A stretch of 64,000 nucleotides of DNA, from contig NZ_JAHBBI010000008.1 of the NCBI RefSeq assembly GCF_019331695.1, forward strand, positions 62,001 to 126,000. The letters are read 5' to 3'. The stretch comes from Bifidobacterium pluvialisilvae. Its GTDB lineage: Bacteria > Actinomycetota > Actinomycetes > Actinomycetales > Bifidobacteriaceae. The position numbers were made by a program, and so were the translations under genes. How positions within the stretch are numbered: the first letter of the stretch is position 1; each line of letters opens with the position of its first letter. Of the stretch, positions 36,735 to 45,574 are shown piece after piece. The notes beneath the pieces were generated by a model, which searched no databases, was not told where the DNA came from, and saw only the letters and a program-made list of their open reading frames with translations.

Positions 36735-38576
36735 ATGCCAGGACCAATGGGACCGCGTCGTGCGGCCGAAAAACCCCAGGACTTCGGCAAGATCATGGGC
36801 AAGCTCGTCCGTTTCTGCAAACGGTACCTGCCCGCCATGGTCGTCGCGCTGATTCTCGGCGCCGCCGGAACCGTCTGCCAGATCATCGGACCGGACAAAC
36901 TCAAGGACGTCACCAACGAAATCACCAAGGGCCTGCCCGCCATGGTCAACGGACGCCCGGTCATGAACGCCATCGACCTCGACGCCGTCACACGGATCTG
37001 CGTCACGCTCGTGGCACTGTACGTCGGCTACGCGCTGCTCACCTACGTGCAAAGCTGGATCATGGCCACCGTCACCCAGCGCACCGCCCAGCGTCTGCGC
37101 GACGAAATCTCGAAGAAGATCAACCGTCTGCCGCTCAAATACTTCGACAAGACCAGCTACGGCGACGTGCTCAGCCGCATCACCAACGACGTCGACGCCA
37201 TCGGCCAGACGCTCGGCCAATCGCTTGGCTCGCTCATCACGTCGGTCACGTTGTTCGTCGGCTCGCTCGTCATGATGTTCTACAACAACGTGACCATGAC
37301 GTTGACCGCCATCGGCGTCAGCGTCATCGGCCTCATCATCATGATGATCATCATGAAGGCGTCGCAGAAATACTTCACGCTGCAGCAGCTCGCCCTCGGC
37401 GAGGTCAACGGCCATGTGGAGGAGATGTACGCCGGCCACACCATCGTCAAGGCGTACTCCGGCGAGGCCGACTCCATCGCGCAGTTCGAGAAATACAACG
37501 ACCGGCTGTATGTCTCCGGCTGGAAGTCGCAGTTCCTTTCCGGACTCATGATGCCGATCATGCAGTTCATCGGCAATCTCGGATACGTGGCCGTCTGCGT
37601 CGTCGGCGCGGCGCTCGCCATGAACGGCACCATCGAATTCGGCGTGATCGTGGCGTTCATGATGTACATCCGCCTCTACACGCAGCCGCTCAGCCAGTTC
37701 GCCCAGGCGTTCCAGAACCTCCAGCGCTGCGCCGCCGCCTCCGAACGCGTGTTCGGCTTCCTCGAGGAGCCGGAGATGACGGACGAAAGCGCGCTCGAAG
37801 GCCGACACATCACCGATGAGGCCGGCGACGACAACGGACTGCGCGGCGACGTCGAATTCGACCATGTACGGTTCGGCTACGAGCCGGGCAAGCCCGTCAT
37901 CCACGACTTCAGCGCCAAGGTCAAGGCCGGGCAGAAGGTCGCCATCGTCGGCCCCACCGGCGCCGGCAAAACCACCATGGTCAACCTGCTCATGCGGTTC
38001 TACGATCTCGACGGCGGCGACATCCGTATCGACGGCGTATCGACGGCGTCGGTGCCACGTGCCGAAGTCCATAACCAGTTCGCCATGGTGCTGCAGGACA
38101 CGTGGACGTTCGAAGGCACGATTCGCGAGAACATCGTCTACTCCAAGCGGGGCGTGACCGACGAACAGGTGCGCGAGGCCTGCCGCGCCGTGGGCCTTGA
38201 CCGGTTCATCCGCTCCCTGCCTGACGGCTACGACACGGTGTTGAACGACAACACGAGCCTGTCCGCTGGCCAGAAGCAGCTGCTCACCATCGCCCGCGCC
38301 ATGATTCAGGACGCGCCGATCCTCATCCTCGACGAGGCCACGTCGTCCGTCGACACACGCACCGAGGAGCTGATTCAGAAGGCCATGGACCAGCTGACCG
38401 TGGGACGTACGTCGTTCGTCATCGCGCACCGTTTGTCGACCATCAAGAACGCCGACATGATTTTGGTGATGAAGGACGGCGACATCATCGAACGCGGCAC
38501 GCACGACGAACTGCTCGCCGACGGCGGTTTCTACGCCGACCTGTACAACAGCCAGTTCGCCACGCTGGCCGCATAG
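36735..38576 (+). CDS. ABC exporter subunit 2 (catalytic ATP site half)
   Basis: This 613-residue partner of the preceding exporter gene has a six-helix membrane domain and a canonical ATPase. Walker A is GPTGAGKTT (from G406), the signature is LSAGQKQL (from L509) and Walker B is LILDEATSSVD with catalytic Glu (D533-E534). The membrane domain contains the usual exporter coupling region (RLPLKYFDKTSYGDVLSRITNDVDAIG). The start has GAAAGGA upstream. Together the two proteins should form one heterodimeric exporter. Confidence 0.92.
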   Translation: MPGPMGPRRAAEKPQDFGKIMGKLVRFCKRYLPAMVVALILGAAGTVCQIIGPDKLKDVTNEITKGLPAMVNGRPVMNAIDLDAVTRICVTLVALYVGYALLTYVQSWIMATVTQRTAQRLRDEISKKINRLPLKYFDKTSYGDVLSRITNDVDAIGQTLGQSLGSLITSVTLFVGSLVMMFYNNVTMTLTAIGVSVIGLIIMMIIMKASQKYFTLQQLALGEVNGHVEEMYAGHTIVKAYSGEADSIAQFEKYNDRLYVSGWKSQFLSGLMMPIMQFIGNLGYVAVCVVGAALAMNGTIEFGVIVAFMMYIRLYTQPLSQFAQAFQNLQRCAAASERVFGFLEEPEMTDESALEGRHITDEAGDDNGLRGDVEFDHVRFGYEPGKPVIHDFSAKVKAGQKVAIVGPTGAGKTTMVNLLMRFYDLDGGDIRIDGVSTASVPRAEVHNQFAMVLQDTWTFEGTIRENIVYSKRGVTDEQVREACRAVGLDRFIRSLPDGYDTVLNDNTSLSAGQKQLLTIARAMIQDAPILILDEATSSVDTRTEELIQKAMDQLTVGRTSFVIAHRLSTIKNADMILVMKDGDIIERGTHDELLADGGFYADLYNSQFATLAA

Positions 38577-38614
38577 TGGTGCCTGTGCCGTCCTAGGTGG
38601 CTGCTTCCCTTTAT

Positions 38615-38777
38615 GTCATCCTGAGCGAGCGCAGCGAGTCGAAGGATCTCGGCGCTGTGATGCGGTGGGGGATCCTTCGGCTCCGTCGCTTCGCGACTCC
38701 GCTCAGGATGACAGTGGTGTGTAGGCGACTCCGCTCAGGATGACAGTGGGATGGGCGCGCGACTCCGCTCAGGATGG
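38615..38777. repeat. Family A hairpin repeat
   Basis: GTCATCCTGAGCGAGCGCAG, GATCCTTCGGCTCC, inner stem GTCGCttcGCGAC (38685-38697), CGCTCAGGATGACAG and two further partial copies of the last word. Confidence 0.85.
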
Positions 38778-38843
38778 CTCGTCTCCATCCACGCCCGCGC
38801 ATCGCCTATGCTGGGGCGTAGATGCACGACGAAAGGAGCCGCA

Positions 38844-39824
38844 ATGGCACGACTGGCAGGATACGAGACGCCGAGACTCGGCATGGGCACCATGGCGCTC
38901 GCCATCGAGGGCCGGCCGTCCAACCGCAACGTCGCCATCGACACCATCCACGCCGCGCTCGACGTCGGCGTACGCTACCTCGACACCGCATGGTCGTATT
39001 ATCTGCCCAGCAGACCCGGCACCGGCGAGCCCGAGGACCTCGGCTACGGCGAAAAACTCGTGTACGAGGCGCTCGCCACATGGGACGGCCCGCGCGACGA
39101 CGTGCTCGTCGCCACGAAAACCGGCTGGCTGCGCACCCTCTCCGCCGCTCCCGCCACTTCCAACGCAGACTCTGCCGCCGCGCCCAAATCCGCCATCGCC
39201 GACCGAACCGGCGCCGTCTCCGGCAACAACTTCGGCGAATACGGCTGGCAGGCCGACGCCCGCCCCGAAACCATCATCCATCAGGCCAAGGAATCGGCCC
39301 GTCGACTCCACGTCGACTCGCTGAGCCTGCTGTACTCGCATTGCAACGACCCGCAACTGCCGTACGAGGACCAGATGGGCGCGTTCCGGCGGCTTGTCGA
39401 CGAGGGCGTGGTCCGTCACGTCGGCATCTCGCGCGTCGACGCCCACGACATCGACATCGCCCGGAGCATCCTCGGTGAGAGTCTCATCGCCGTGCAGAAC
39501 CAGTTCTCGCCGTCCTATCCCGACCCCGACCATACGTTGGAATACTGCGCGGAATTGGGGTTGGCATTCGTCTGCTGGTCGCCGCTCGGCGGATTCCTCG
39601 ACGCCGTCGACCAGCGTAAGTACGACCCGTTCCGCAAGGTCGCCGCGACGCGCGGCTGTTCGTACCAGCGCGTCACGCTCGCATGGGAACTGGCGCAATA
39701 CGACCACCTGTTCACCATCCCCAGCGCCCGGAATCCGCATGAAATCAGCGATTCGTTCGCGGCGACCGACCTCGTGCTGACGTCCGACGAACTTACCTAT
39801 CTCAACGCGGCGGTCGGTCGGTAA
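38844..39824 (+). CDS. Aldo/keto reductase
   Basis: This 326-residue AKR-fold oxidoreductase shows RLGMGTMALAIEG, the Asp/Tyr pair in YLDTAWSYYLP, the Lys in VLVATKTGW and the His in LLYSHCND. It also has VRHVGISRVDAHDIDIA and the cofactor-binding tail FTIPSARNPHEISDS. An Ala/Ser-rich insert (LSAAPATSNADSAAAPKSA) follows the Lys strand. ATG 38844 follows AAAGGAG; the longer frame reads into the family A repeat and is rejected. It is not closely similar to the reductase at 1175. Substrate unknown. Confidence 0.85.
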   Translation: MARLAGYETPRLGMGTMALAIEGRPSNRNVAIDTIHAALDVGVRYLDTAWSYYLPSRPGTGEPEDLGYGEKLVYEALATWDGPRDDVLVATKTGWLRTLSAAPATSNADSAAAPKSAIADRTGAVSGNNFGEYGWQADARPETIIHQAKESARRLHVDSLSLLYSHCNDPQLPYEDQMGAFRRLVDEGVVRHVGISRVDAHDIDIARSILGESLIAVQNQFSPSYPDPDHTLEYCAELGLAFVCWSPLGGFLDAVDQRKYDPFRKVAATRGCSYQRVTLAWELAQYDHLFTIPSARNPHEISDSFAATDLVLTSDELTYLNAAVGR

Positions 39825-39847
39825 CACGACGCTGCCATGCTGCCATG

Positions 39848-40050
39848 CAACCGATAGGAACCGTGGAACCTCCCCGGTTCCCGTTCGTCGTGTGTGGAGC
39901 AACCGACAGGAACCGCGTCACTGTTCCGGTTCCCGTTCGTCGTGTGTGAGGCAACCGATAGGAACGGTACCGTTTCCCCGGTTCCCATTCGTCGTATATA
40001 CAACAACCGGCAGGAACCGTACCGTGTTTTCGGTTCCTGCCGGTTGCGAT
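39848..40050. repeat. 52-bp tandem hairpin repeat, four units
   Basis: CAACCG starts units at 39848, 39900, 39952 and 40004, an exact 52-bp period. Each unit contains GGAACCG or GGAACGG and an opposing CGGTTCC, so each can fold alone or pair with its neighbours. It fills most of the gap between convergent genes. Confidence 0.9.
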
Positions 40051-40126
40051 GGTTGCGTAAATCGGGAATCGATCAGCCGATTGGGCTAATCAACCGACCG
40101 ATTGATTCCCGATACGACCACTCGAT

Positions 40127-42763
40127 TCAGCGGCTGAGCATACGGCGATACACCATCACGGCTCCCGCGGCCGCGATCATCAGCATCGTTCCCGCGACGG
40201 CGATGACGTCGACGCCGGTCCTGGCCAACGCGTTGCCGTTGCCCTGCTGGCCGTTGCCGGCGTTCGAGCCCGTCGAGACCGTCGCAGAGCCACTGCCATT
40301 CGCGCCGTTGCCGCCGTTGCCCGTTGTCGGCGTCGTCGGGATCGCCATGCCCTGACCCACGTATCCGAACGCCGGGTTCCAGTCGCCGAGCCCGTCGCCG
40401 ATGTGCATCGCGGCGAGCAGTTCCGTGCGCTTCGCCGCCAGCTGGTCGGCGGCCAGCGTCTCGCCGTGGCCGATGAGGAAGTCGGTGCGCTTCGTGTTGT
40501 CGCCGCCGAGCTTGGAATCGTAGTCGTAGGTGGGGGCGGCCACGCCGTTCTCGTCGACCGAATTGTATTCGGCGAACCGCACGGCCGGATGGTAGGTCAC
40601 GTCCACGTTCTTGCCGTCGAGCTTGCGGCTCCACGTGCTCCAACGCGTGACGGCCTTCGTGCCCGAGACCTTCGCGCCCACGTTCGACGCCACCGTGGAT
40701 TCCAGCAGCGTCGTGGCCGAGGCCGCGCCCATTGGATACACGCCCTGGCCGTCGGCGCCCTCCTGCTTCGAGAAGTCATATCCGGTGATGACGCCGGCCG
40801 CGTTCTTGACCTGCTTCACCTCGGTCTGCCAGGGGCGTCCGAGCGTGACCTTGGCGTTGGCGGCGTCGGCGGTGAAGCGGCACTTGTCGAATACGAGGCC
40901 GGTGTGGGCCTTGTTGGTGTTCGGCGCGGTGAAGTAGCCGTTGTCCTTGCCGGCGAAGTGCGCCATGTGCAGCTGCGTATCGTGGATGTAGGCATCGGCG
41001 GAGCCGAACACGAAATCGACCGTGCCTTCGATGTACGAGTTCGCCACGTTCACGCGGCCGTTGCCGTTGAACCAGACGGTGTCCTGACGTCCGATGAGGC
41101 GGCAGTTGACGAGGTTGATTTTGTCGGCCGCCGTGTACAGCGCCACGGCCGGGGTCTGCGAGCCGGCCTCGGGGTGCACGGAGATGTTGAAATCATTGCG
41201 GAACGTGATGCCGTATGCCGTGAATCCGTCCGCGCCCGACTGCACGCTCACGGTGCCCGACGTGTTGGTGCCGGCCGCGCGCGAGGCGTCGTACTTCGGG
41301 TTCGCCTGCGGGGTGACCGTGCCCATGGCCGCGTAATACGCCTCGTGGATGACGACCGGATGCGTCGCCGTCTTGTCGCCGTTCTCGAACACCACGCCGG
41401 GCTTGGCCACGGTGATCTTCTCGCGGTAGTCGCCGGGGGCGATCTGCAGGACGAGGCGGTCGGTCAGCGAGGAATCGTTGGCGTTGAGGGCCTGCTGGAT
41501 GCTCTGGTAGCGGTACTGCCTGCCGTGGCCCACGGTGACGGTCCGGTTCGTCGTGGCCGGCTCGTTCGAACCGTAGTCCACGCTGATCGACGTCAGATAG
41601 AAGCTGCCCGTCAGCGTGGGGTCGGTGCTGTTGACGGCGAGCGCCACGTAGCGCGCCTCCGTGGCGTCGACGACCTTGGCCGTTCCCGCGGCGATGTCGT
41701 CGCCGTCGAGCGTGAGCTTCACGCCGTTGGCGCCGCTGGACTGCACGGTGACCGTCGCGCCCTTGGAGTCGGCGGCGATGGGCAGATACAGCACGGTGCC
41801 GGAGTTCACCTGCGTGTCGCTGGCCCTGAGGAGGAACTTGCCCGAGAGCGCGTCGATCTTGATGTCGTCAAAGCTGCCCTTGGCGCCTTGGATGGCCGGG
41901 TTCGCCGCGTCGACGGGCTTGCCGGCGGCGTCCTTGAGCAGCGCGGCCTTCGAGGTGTTGAACGTGTAGGTGCGGTCCACGGCCTTCACGTCCGGGGTGC
42001 CGTAGCCGCTGTCGGAGCTGTAGTCCACGGTGATGGCGGTGGCGTATGCGGCGGCGGTGAATCGCACCGTCACGTACTTCGGGAAGTCGGTCTGCTTGCC
42101 GGCGATGGCGACGGACTGGTTGGTCGTCGCGTCCTTGCCGTCCACGGTGATCGCGGCGTTGCCGCCGGCGGAGGCGATTTTCAGCGAGACACCCTTGGCG
42201 TCGTAGGCCACGGGGATGTACAGTACGGTGCCCGCGTTGATTTGCACGTCCTTGTTCGTCGTGCGCATGGCGAACTTGCCGGTGGTCGCGTCGATCTTGA
42301 TGGCGCCGAACGAGCCCTTGGCGGCTTCAAGCTTGGCGACGCCGGTCGCGTCTGCCGCAATCGGATTGCCGGAGGCGTCCTTCAGACCGTCGGCGGCATC
42401 GAACGTCGTCGTGACGTCCTTCGCTTCCGTGGTGCCCGGCGTTCCCGGGAAGTCGGCGGTGTCGCCGGTGTTCGGCGCGTCGGATGCTCCCGCGCCGTTG
42501 GTGTCGGCGTTGCCGTTGCCGGCGGTCGTGGCGCCGTTGTTCGTATTACCGGTATTGTCGTTGGATTCCGGCTTGGCGTTGGTGCCGGCGTTATCGGACG
42601 ATGCCGCGGCCGGCGCTTTGGCGGTGGCGCCGCTGGTGGCCGCGGGCGTCGCGGCTGCGGTGTTGTTCGGCGTTGCCGCCGCGTTGGCGGGCATGGCGAA
42701 TGCCGTCATCATGATGGCGGCCGCGCATACTCCGGTCATTATGGTCAATGGATTTTTTCTCAT
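40127..42763 (-). CDS. Sortase-anchored pectin methylesterase (CE8)
   Basis: This 878-residue secreted enzyme removes methyl esters from homogalacturonan. The signal peptide is MRKNPLTIMTGVCAAAIMM to about residue 27 (PANA). An Ala/Asn/Thr-rich linker follows, then two tandem beta-sandwich modules of about 130 residues each (TFDAADGLKD... and TFNTSKAALLKD...), possibly carbohydrate-binding. The CE8 beta-helix domain shows GDYREKI, acid/base D561 (GRQDTVWF), nucleophile D583 (GTVDFVFGSA) and R643 (LGRPW). The C-terminus carries LARTG, a membrane segment and YRRMLSR. The frame runs 36 codons further upstream, but only ATG 42763 starts the signal peptide. It complements the arabinan-type enzymes at 8244-28291 on pectin. 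Confidence 0.92.
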   Translation of the reverse strand: MRKNPLTIMTGVCAAAIMMTAFAMPANAAATPNNTAAATPAATSGATAKAPAAASSDNAGTNAKPESNDNTGNTNNGATTAGNGNADTNGAGASDAPNTGDTADFPGTPGTTEAKDVTTTFDAADGLKDASGNPIAADATGVAKLEAAKGSFGAIKIDATTGKFAMRTTNKDVQINAGTVLYIPVAYDAKGVSLKIASAGGNAAITVDGKDATTNQSVAIAGKQTDFPKYVTVRFTAAAYATAITVDYSSDSGYGTPDVKAVDRTYTFNTSKAALLKDAAGKPVDAANPAIQGAKGSFDDIKIDALSGKFLLRASDTQVNSGTVLYLPIAADSKGATVTVQSSGANGVKLTLDGDDIAAGTAKVVDATEARYVALAVNSTDPTLTGSFYLTSISVDYGSNEPATTNRTVTVGHGRQYRYQSIQQALNANDSSLTDRLVLQIAPGDYREKITVAKPGVVFENGDKTATHPVVIHEAYYAAMGTVTPQANPKYDASRAAGTNTSGTVSVQSGADGFTAYGITFRNDFNISVHPEAGSQTPAVALYTAADKINLVNCRLIGRQDTVWFNGNGRVNVANSYIEGTVDFVFGSADAYIHDTQLHMAHFAGKDNGYFTAPNTNKAHTGLVFDKCRFTADAANAKVTLGRPWQTEVKQVKNAAGVITGYDFSKQEGADGQGVYPMGAASATTLLESTVASNVGAKVSGTKAVTRWSTWSRKLDGKNVDVTYHPAVRFAEYNSVDENGVAAPTYDYDSKLGGDNTKRTDFLIGHGETLAADQLAAKRTELLAAMHIGDGLGDWNPAFGYVGQGMAIPTTPTTGNGGNGANGSGSATVSTGSNAGNGQQGNGNALARTGVDVIAVAGTMLMIAAAGAVMVYRRMLSR

Positions 42764-43332
42764 TTTTGTATGCTTCGCAATCGTTGATGGGAATCGTTTT
42801 TCCGATGGTCCGATGGAGAAATGAATGATGCGATTGTTCAAACCCCAACAAATCCAACCCTCGGATTCCAACGTAGAACGTCTGGTTCGCCTTCATTGGT
42901 GGGAAACGGAATAGAGGGTCCGTGATGAAATGTTCAGGGGTATATCGAGGGTATGATTATGTGGTATGTGGTTGTGAATCATGATGTTCGCTTGTCGCAA
43001 AAAACCACACGTGAATAATGCCCTCCTTGGGGCATGTGCGCTGTCGGCGTGCGGGTTGCCGCGGTTCCGGGCTGATGGGGTTTGCCGTACCGGCGCGGTG
43101 CCTCCTCGTTCTTAGATTGCTCTAAGAATTCGTAGAGATTCGGTGATGGCAATCGTTTGAAGGGGGAGTAGGGGGCTTCTTGGCCATAGGGCATACGATA
43201 CCCTGAAATCAGGCATGGCAACTGCCGGCCGGCCTTGATGATGTATGCCAGTGGGGTTTTCGGCATAGGTCGTTGGGGGTTGACGATCGTCCGTGGCAGC
43301 GATGATGCGGGCGACCATATGAAGGGAATATC
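42764..43332. other. Gene-free stretch between divergent genes
   Basis: This 569-bp region holds the promoters of the pectinesterase and of the acidic lipoprotein. I see the small hairpin word CCCTCCTTGGGGCATG near 43021-43036, and AT-rich patches, but no repeat family and no credible small gene. Confidence 0.5.
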
Positions 43333-43710
43333 ATGCGTACGAAGTCCATCACCAACCGTCGAATCATGCCGTTGCTCGCCGTTCTCGCGGCGGTGCTGAT
43401 GGTGCTCGGATTGTCCGCGTGCGGCAACATCGGAGGGGGAGGCGGTGACGCGCCGTCCAATTCGCCGAGCCAGTCGAGCAACACCGGCACGACGGACGAC
43501 GATAATGACGACGCCGACGACCAGAACGACGATGGCAACGATGACGACGGCAACGACGACGCCGACGATGGCAACGATGGCAACGATGACAGCGACGACG
43601 ACAAGAATGACGACGCCGGCGACAAGGACGATAGCGACGACAACGACGATAATGACGACAAGGACGACGGCAACGATGATGCCGACGACAGGGACGACAA
43701 CGACGACTGA
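43333..43710 (+). CDS. Small highly acidic lipoprotein
   Basis: This 125-residue predicted lipoprotein has a signal peptide ending LGLSAC with the lipidated Cys at 30. After a Gly/Ser spacer the rest is a low-complexity run of Asp and Asn (DDDNDDADDQNDDGND and so on to the C-terminus) with almost no other residues. Such a tail could bind calcium, iron or other cations at the cell surface. This is inference; I recognise no family. GAAGGGA precedes the ATG. It sits beside the ApbE gene (convergent) and upstream of the iron-transport genes. The tract length may vary between strains, because the GACGAC/AACGAC codons form near-microsatellite DNA. Confidence 0.75.
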   Translation: MRTKSITNRRIMPLLAVLAAVLMVLGLSACGNIGGGGGDAPSNSPSQSSNTGTTDDDNDDADDQNDDGNDDDGNDDADDGNDGNDDSDDDKNDDAGDKDDSDDNDDNDDKDDGNDDADDRDDNDD

Positions 43711-43759
43711 TCGGTTGCGACGGTGAACGCCAAGGCCGCCCCGACCGGGCTGAGGCGGA

Positions 43760-44932
43760 TTATGCCGTGAAGAAGCCTCCGGGGAAGTTCGCGGACGCGG
43801 CGGCGTTGCGGCCGGCGTCGAGCATCGCGCATGCGAACGCCGGCGCGCCGTCTTCCCTGGGGAATGCCGCGGCCAGACTGCCGGCGTCGGCGACGAACAG
43901 GGCCGTGGCCAGTCCGTCGGCCAGTGCGGTGGGACTGGTGATGCCGCTGCGGGGCACGAACACCCATGTGGCCTTGATGTCGTTCGCCGGCCGGCCGTCG
44001 ACGGCGTTCAGCAGATGGTGCACCTCGCGCAGCGCATCCCCTGAGCGGATTCGCCAATGACGACGGCTTGGCGCCGACGCGCACAATGACCCGTCGGTGA
44101 TGCGCAGGGTTCCCACCGCGCGCGCATCGTCGTCCGGATCCTCCATGGCTATGGTCAACGGGTCGGCGTGATCAAGGCCGCGGACCCGCAGGTCGCCGCC
44201 CGCGTCGACGACGTAGGCGGCGTCCGGCAGTTCATGTTCGAGCAGATTCGCCAACAGGTCGACCATCATGCCTTTTCCCGCCGCACCGAAATCCAATCGC
44301 ATCGGTCGGTCCACGGTCAGCGTCCGCCCGGCATGCGTGATGTCACGCCACGTCGGACGCTTCTGCAAGCCGTCTGCATAAGTGTCGTAGGCGGCCCCCG
44401 CTTTTCCAGACGACTTTATAAAGGCGGATGAGGGAGGGGAGGCGGTTTCCGGGGTTTTGCCCGAACGCAGGCGGAACGCCATGTCGGCGCCGTACCCGAG
44501 TCTCGTCAGCTCCTCGCCGACCAGCGGGTCGACGGCGCCGTCCGAAGCCGCATACAGACGGTCATAGAGCGCGAACAATGGCTCCGCACCGAGTCCGGAC
44601 GGGAACGTGACCGTGCCACCATGGGCGTCGGACGCGATTCGCCCGACCAAAGAGTCGGTGCGGAAACGGGAGAACGCGCCCTCGAATTCCTCGATGAGAT
44701 TCGCCATGCGCCGGCGCAGACATTCGGGGACCGGCCGCTCGCAGGTGACGATGATGCCCGTGCCCAGCGCCTGCGGAAACGCGGCCACGTACGGCAGTCG
44801 CGAGGAATGGCGTGCTGCCGTGCCGTCTGCATGCGCGTCACCGGTGGCTGCGGCATCGTTGTCGGGCGTGATGGCTGAGGTGGCGCCGTCAGGGGAGTCG
44901 GCGTGCGAGGCATGGGCGTTCATACCGCTCAT
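43760..44932 (-). CDS. apbE: FAD:protein FMN transferase, ApbE family
   Basis: This 390-residue enzyme would attach FMN from FAD covalently to Thr/Ser of target proteins. The family motifs are in order: RLDFGAAGKGMMVD, YVVDAGGDLRVRG, ITDGSLCASA, HHLLNAVDGRPAND and TALADGLATALFV. No clear signal peptide is visible, which is unusual for enzymes acting outside; the N-terminal about 60 residues are His/Ala/Asp-rich. The frame continues upstream into a family A repeat ([15 protein letters not shown]), which I exclude. ATG 44932 is chosen, with 44923 possible. The likely target in the window is the FMN-binding lipoprotein at 53676, which has a GASWTS flavinylation-like motif. Confidence 0.86.
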   Translation of the reverse strand: MSGMNAHASHADSPDGATSAITPDNDAAATGDAHADGTAARHSSRLPYVAAFPQALGTGIIVTCERPVPECLRRRMANLIEEFEGAFSRFRTDSLVGRIASDAHGGTVTFPSGLGAEPLFALYDRLYAASDGAVDPLVGEELTRLGYGADMAFRLRSGKTPETASPPSSAFIKSSGKAGAAYDTYADGLQKRPTWRDITHAGRTLTVDRPMRLDFGAAGKGMMVDLLANLLEHELPDAAYVVDAGGDLRVRGLDHADPLTIAMEDPDDDARAVGTLRITDGSLCASAPSRRHWRIRSGDALREVHHLLNAVDGRPANDIKATWVFVPRSGITSPTALADGLATALFVADAGSLAAAFPREDGAPAFACAMLDAGRNAAASANFPGGFFTA

Positions 44933-44968
44933 GGTAGCCGGGGTGCCGGGATGGAGGGCTCTGCCTTT

Positions 44969-45220
44969 GTCATCCTGGGTGAGCGTTCCGCCCTTGTCAT
45001 CCTGGGCGAGCGTTTCATTTCCTGTCATCCTGAGCGAGCGGAGCGAGTCGAAGGATCTTGGGGCGGTGGGAGATCCTTCGGCTCCGGCCTACGGCCTCCG
45101 CTCAGGATGACAGAAAAAGGTGGCTCCGTTCAGGATGACCAATAGCCGGCTCTGTTCAGGATGACCAATAGCCGGCTCCGTTCAGGATGACCAATAGCCG
45201 GCTTCGCTCAGGATGGCAAG
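44969..45220. repeat. Family A repeat with extended partial copies
   Basis: Two left partials (GTCATCCTGGG type), one full copy with inner stem GGCCtacGGCC (45086-45096), then four partial tail units such as GTTCAGGATGACCAATAGCC. Confidence 0.85.
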
Positions 45221-45468
45221 AAAGGTGGTCGGTGCGCCGCCGAGCAGGATTCCTGTGCTTGAGGGCTTCCATATAGTGGTTGGTGCATGGGATGGATTCG
45301 GAGACGGCCGAACCGGCGTCGTTCCGCGGTTGCCGTCACGCGGCGCGAGCTTGATACCACGCATCATCCAAAAAATCAAGACTTTATTTTTTGCCGAAAG
45401 CCTCTTACGTTGTACCTGTGATTCGAGGGATTGCCGAGAATCGTAAGAAATTCAAAGGGTTTTCCCGC

Positions 45469-45514
45469 TTCGGAAGCGCGCCTTCCGAAACAGAAAAATT
45501 CTTTCGATTTCTGT
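45469..45514. promoter_or_regulatory. Inverted repeats in the FTR1 leader
   Basis: TTCGGAAG (45469-45476) and CTTCCGAA (45482-45489) form a perfect 8-bp inverted repeat around CGCGC. CAGAAA...TTTCTG follows at about 45492-45514. Both lie 60-105 bp before the FTR1 start in a markedly AT-rich leader. Position suggests operator function for the iron genes. It does not resemble the DtxR/IdeR consensus I know. Confidence 0.45.
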
Positions 45515-45574
45515 GCGACACGCCTTGACACGACCGTGAATCACAAAAAACATCGGTTTTTTTGAGAGGAAATC

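Noticed and set aside
44933-45028. N-terminal extension of the ApbE protein
   Set aside because: It consists of translated family A tails (AQDDKGG type), not a signal peptide.
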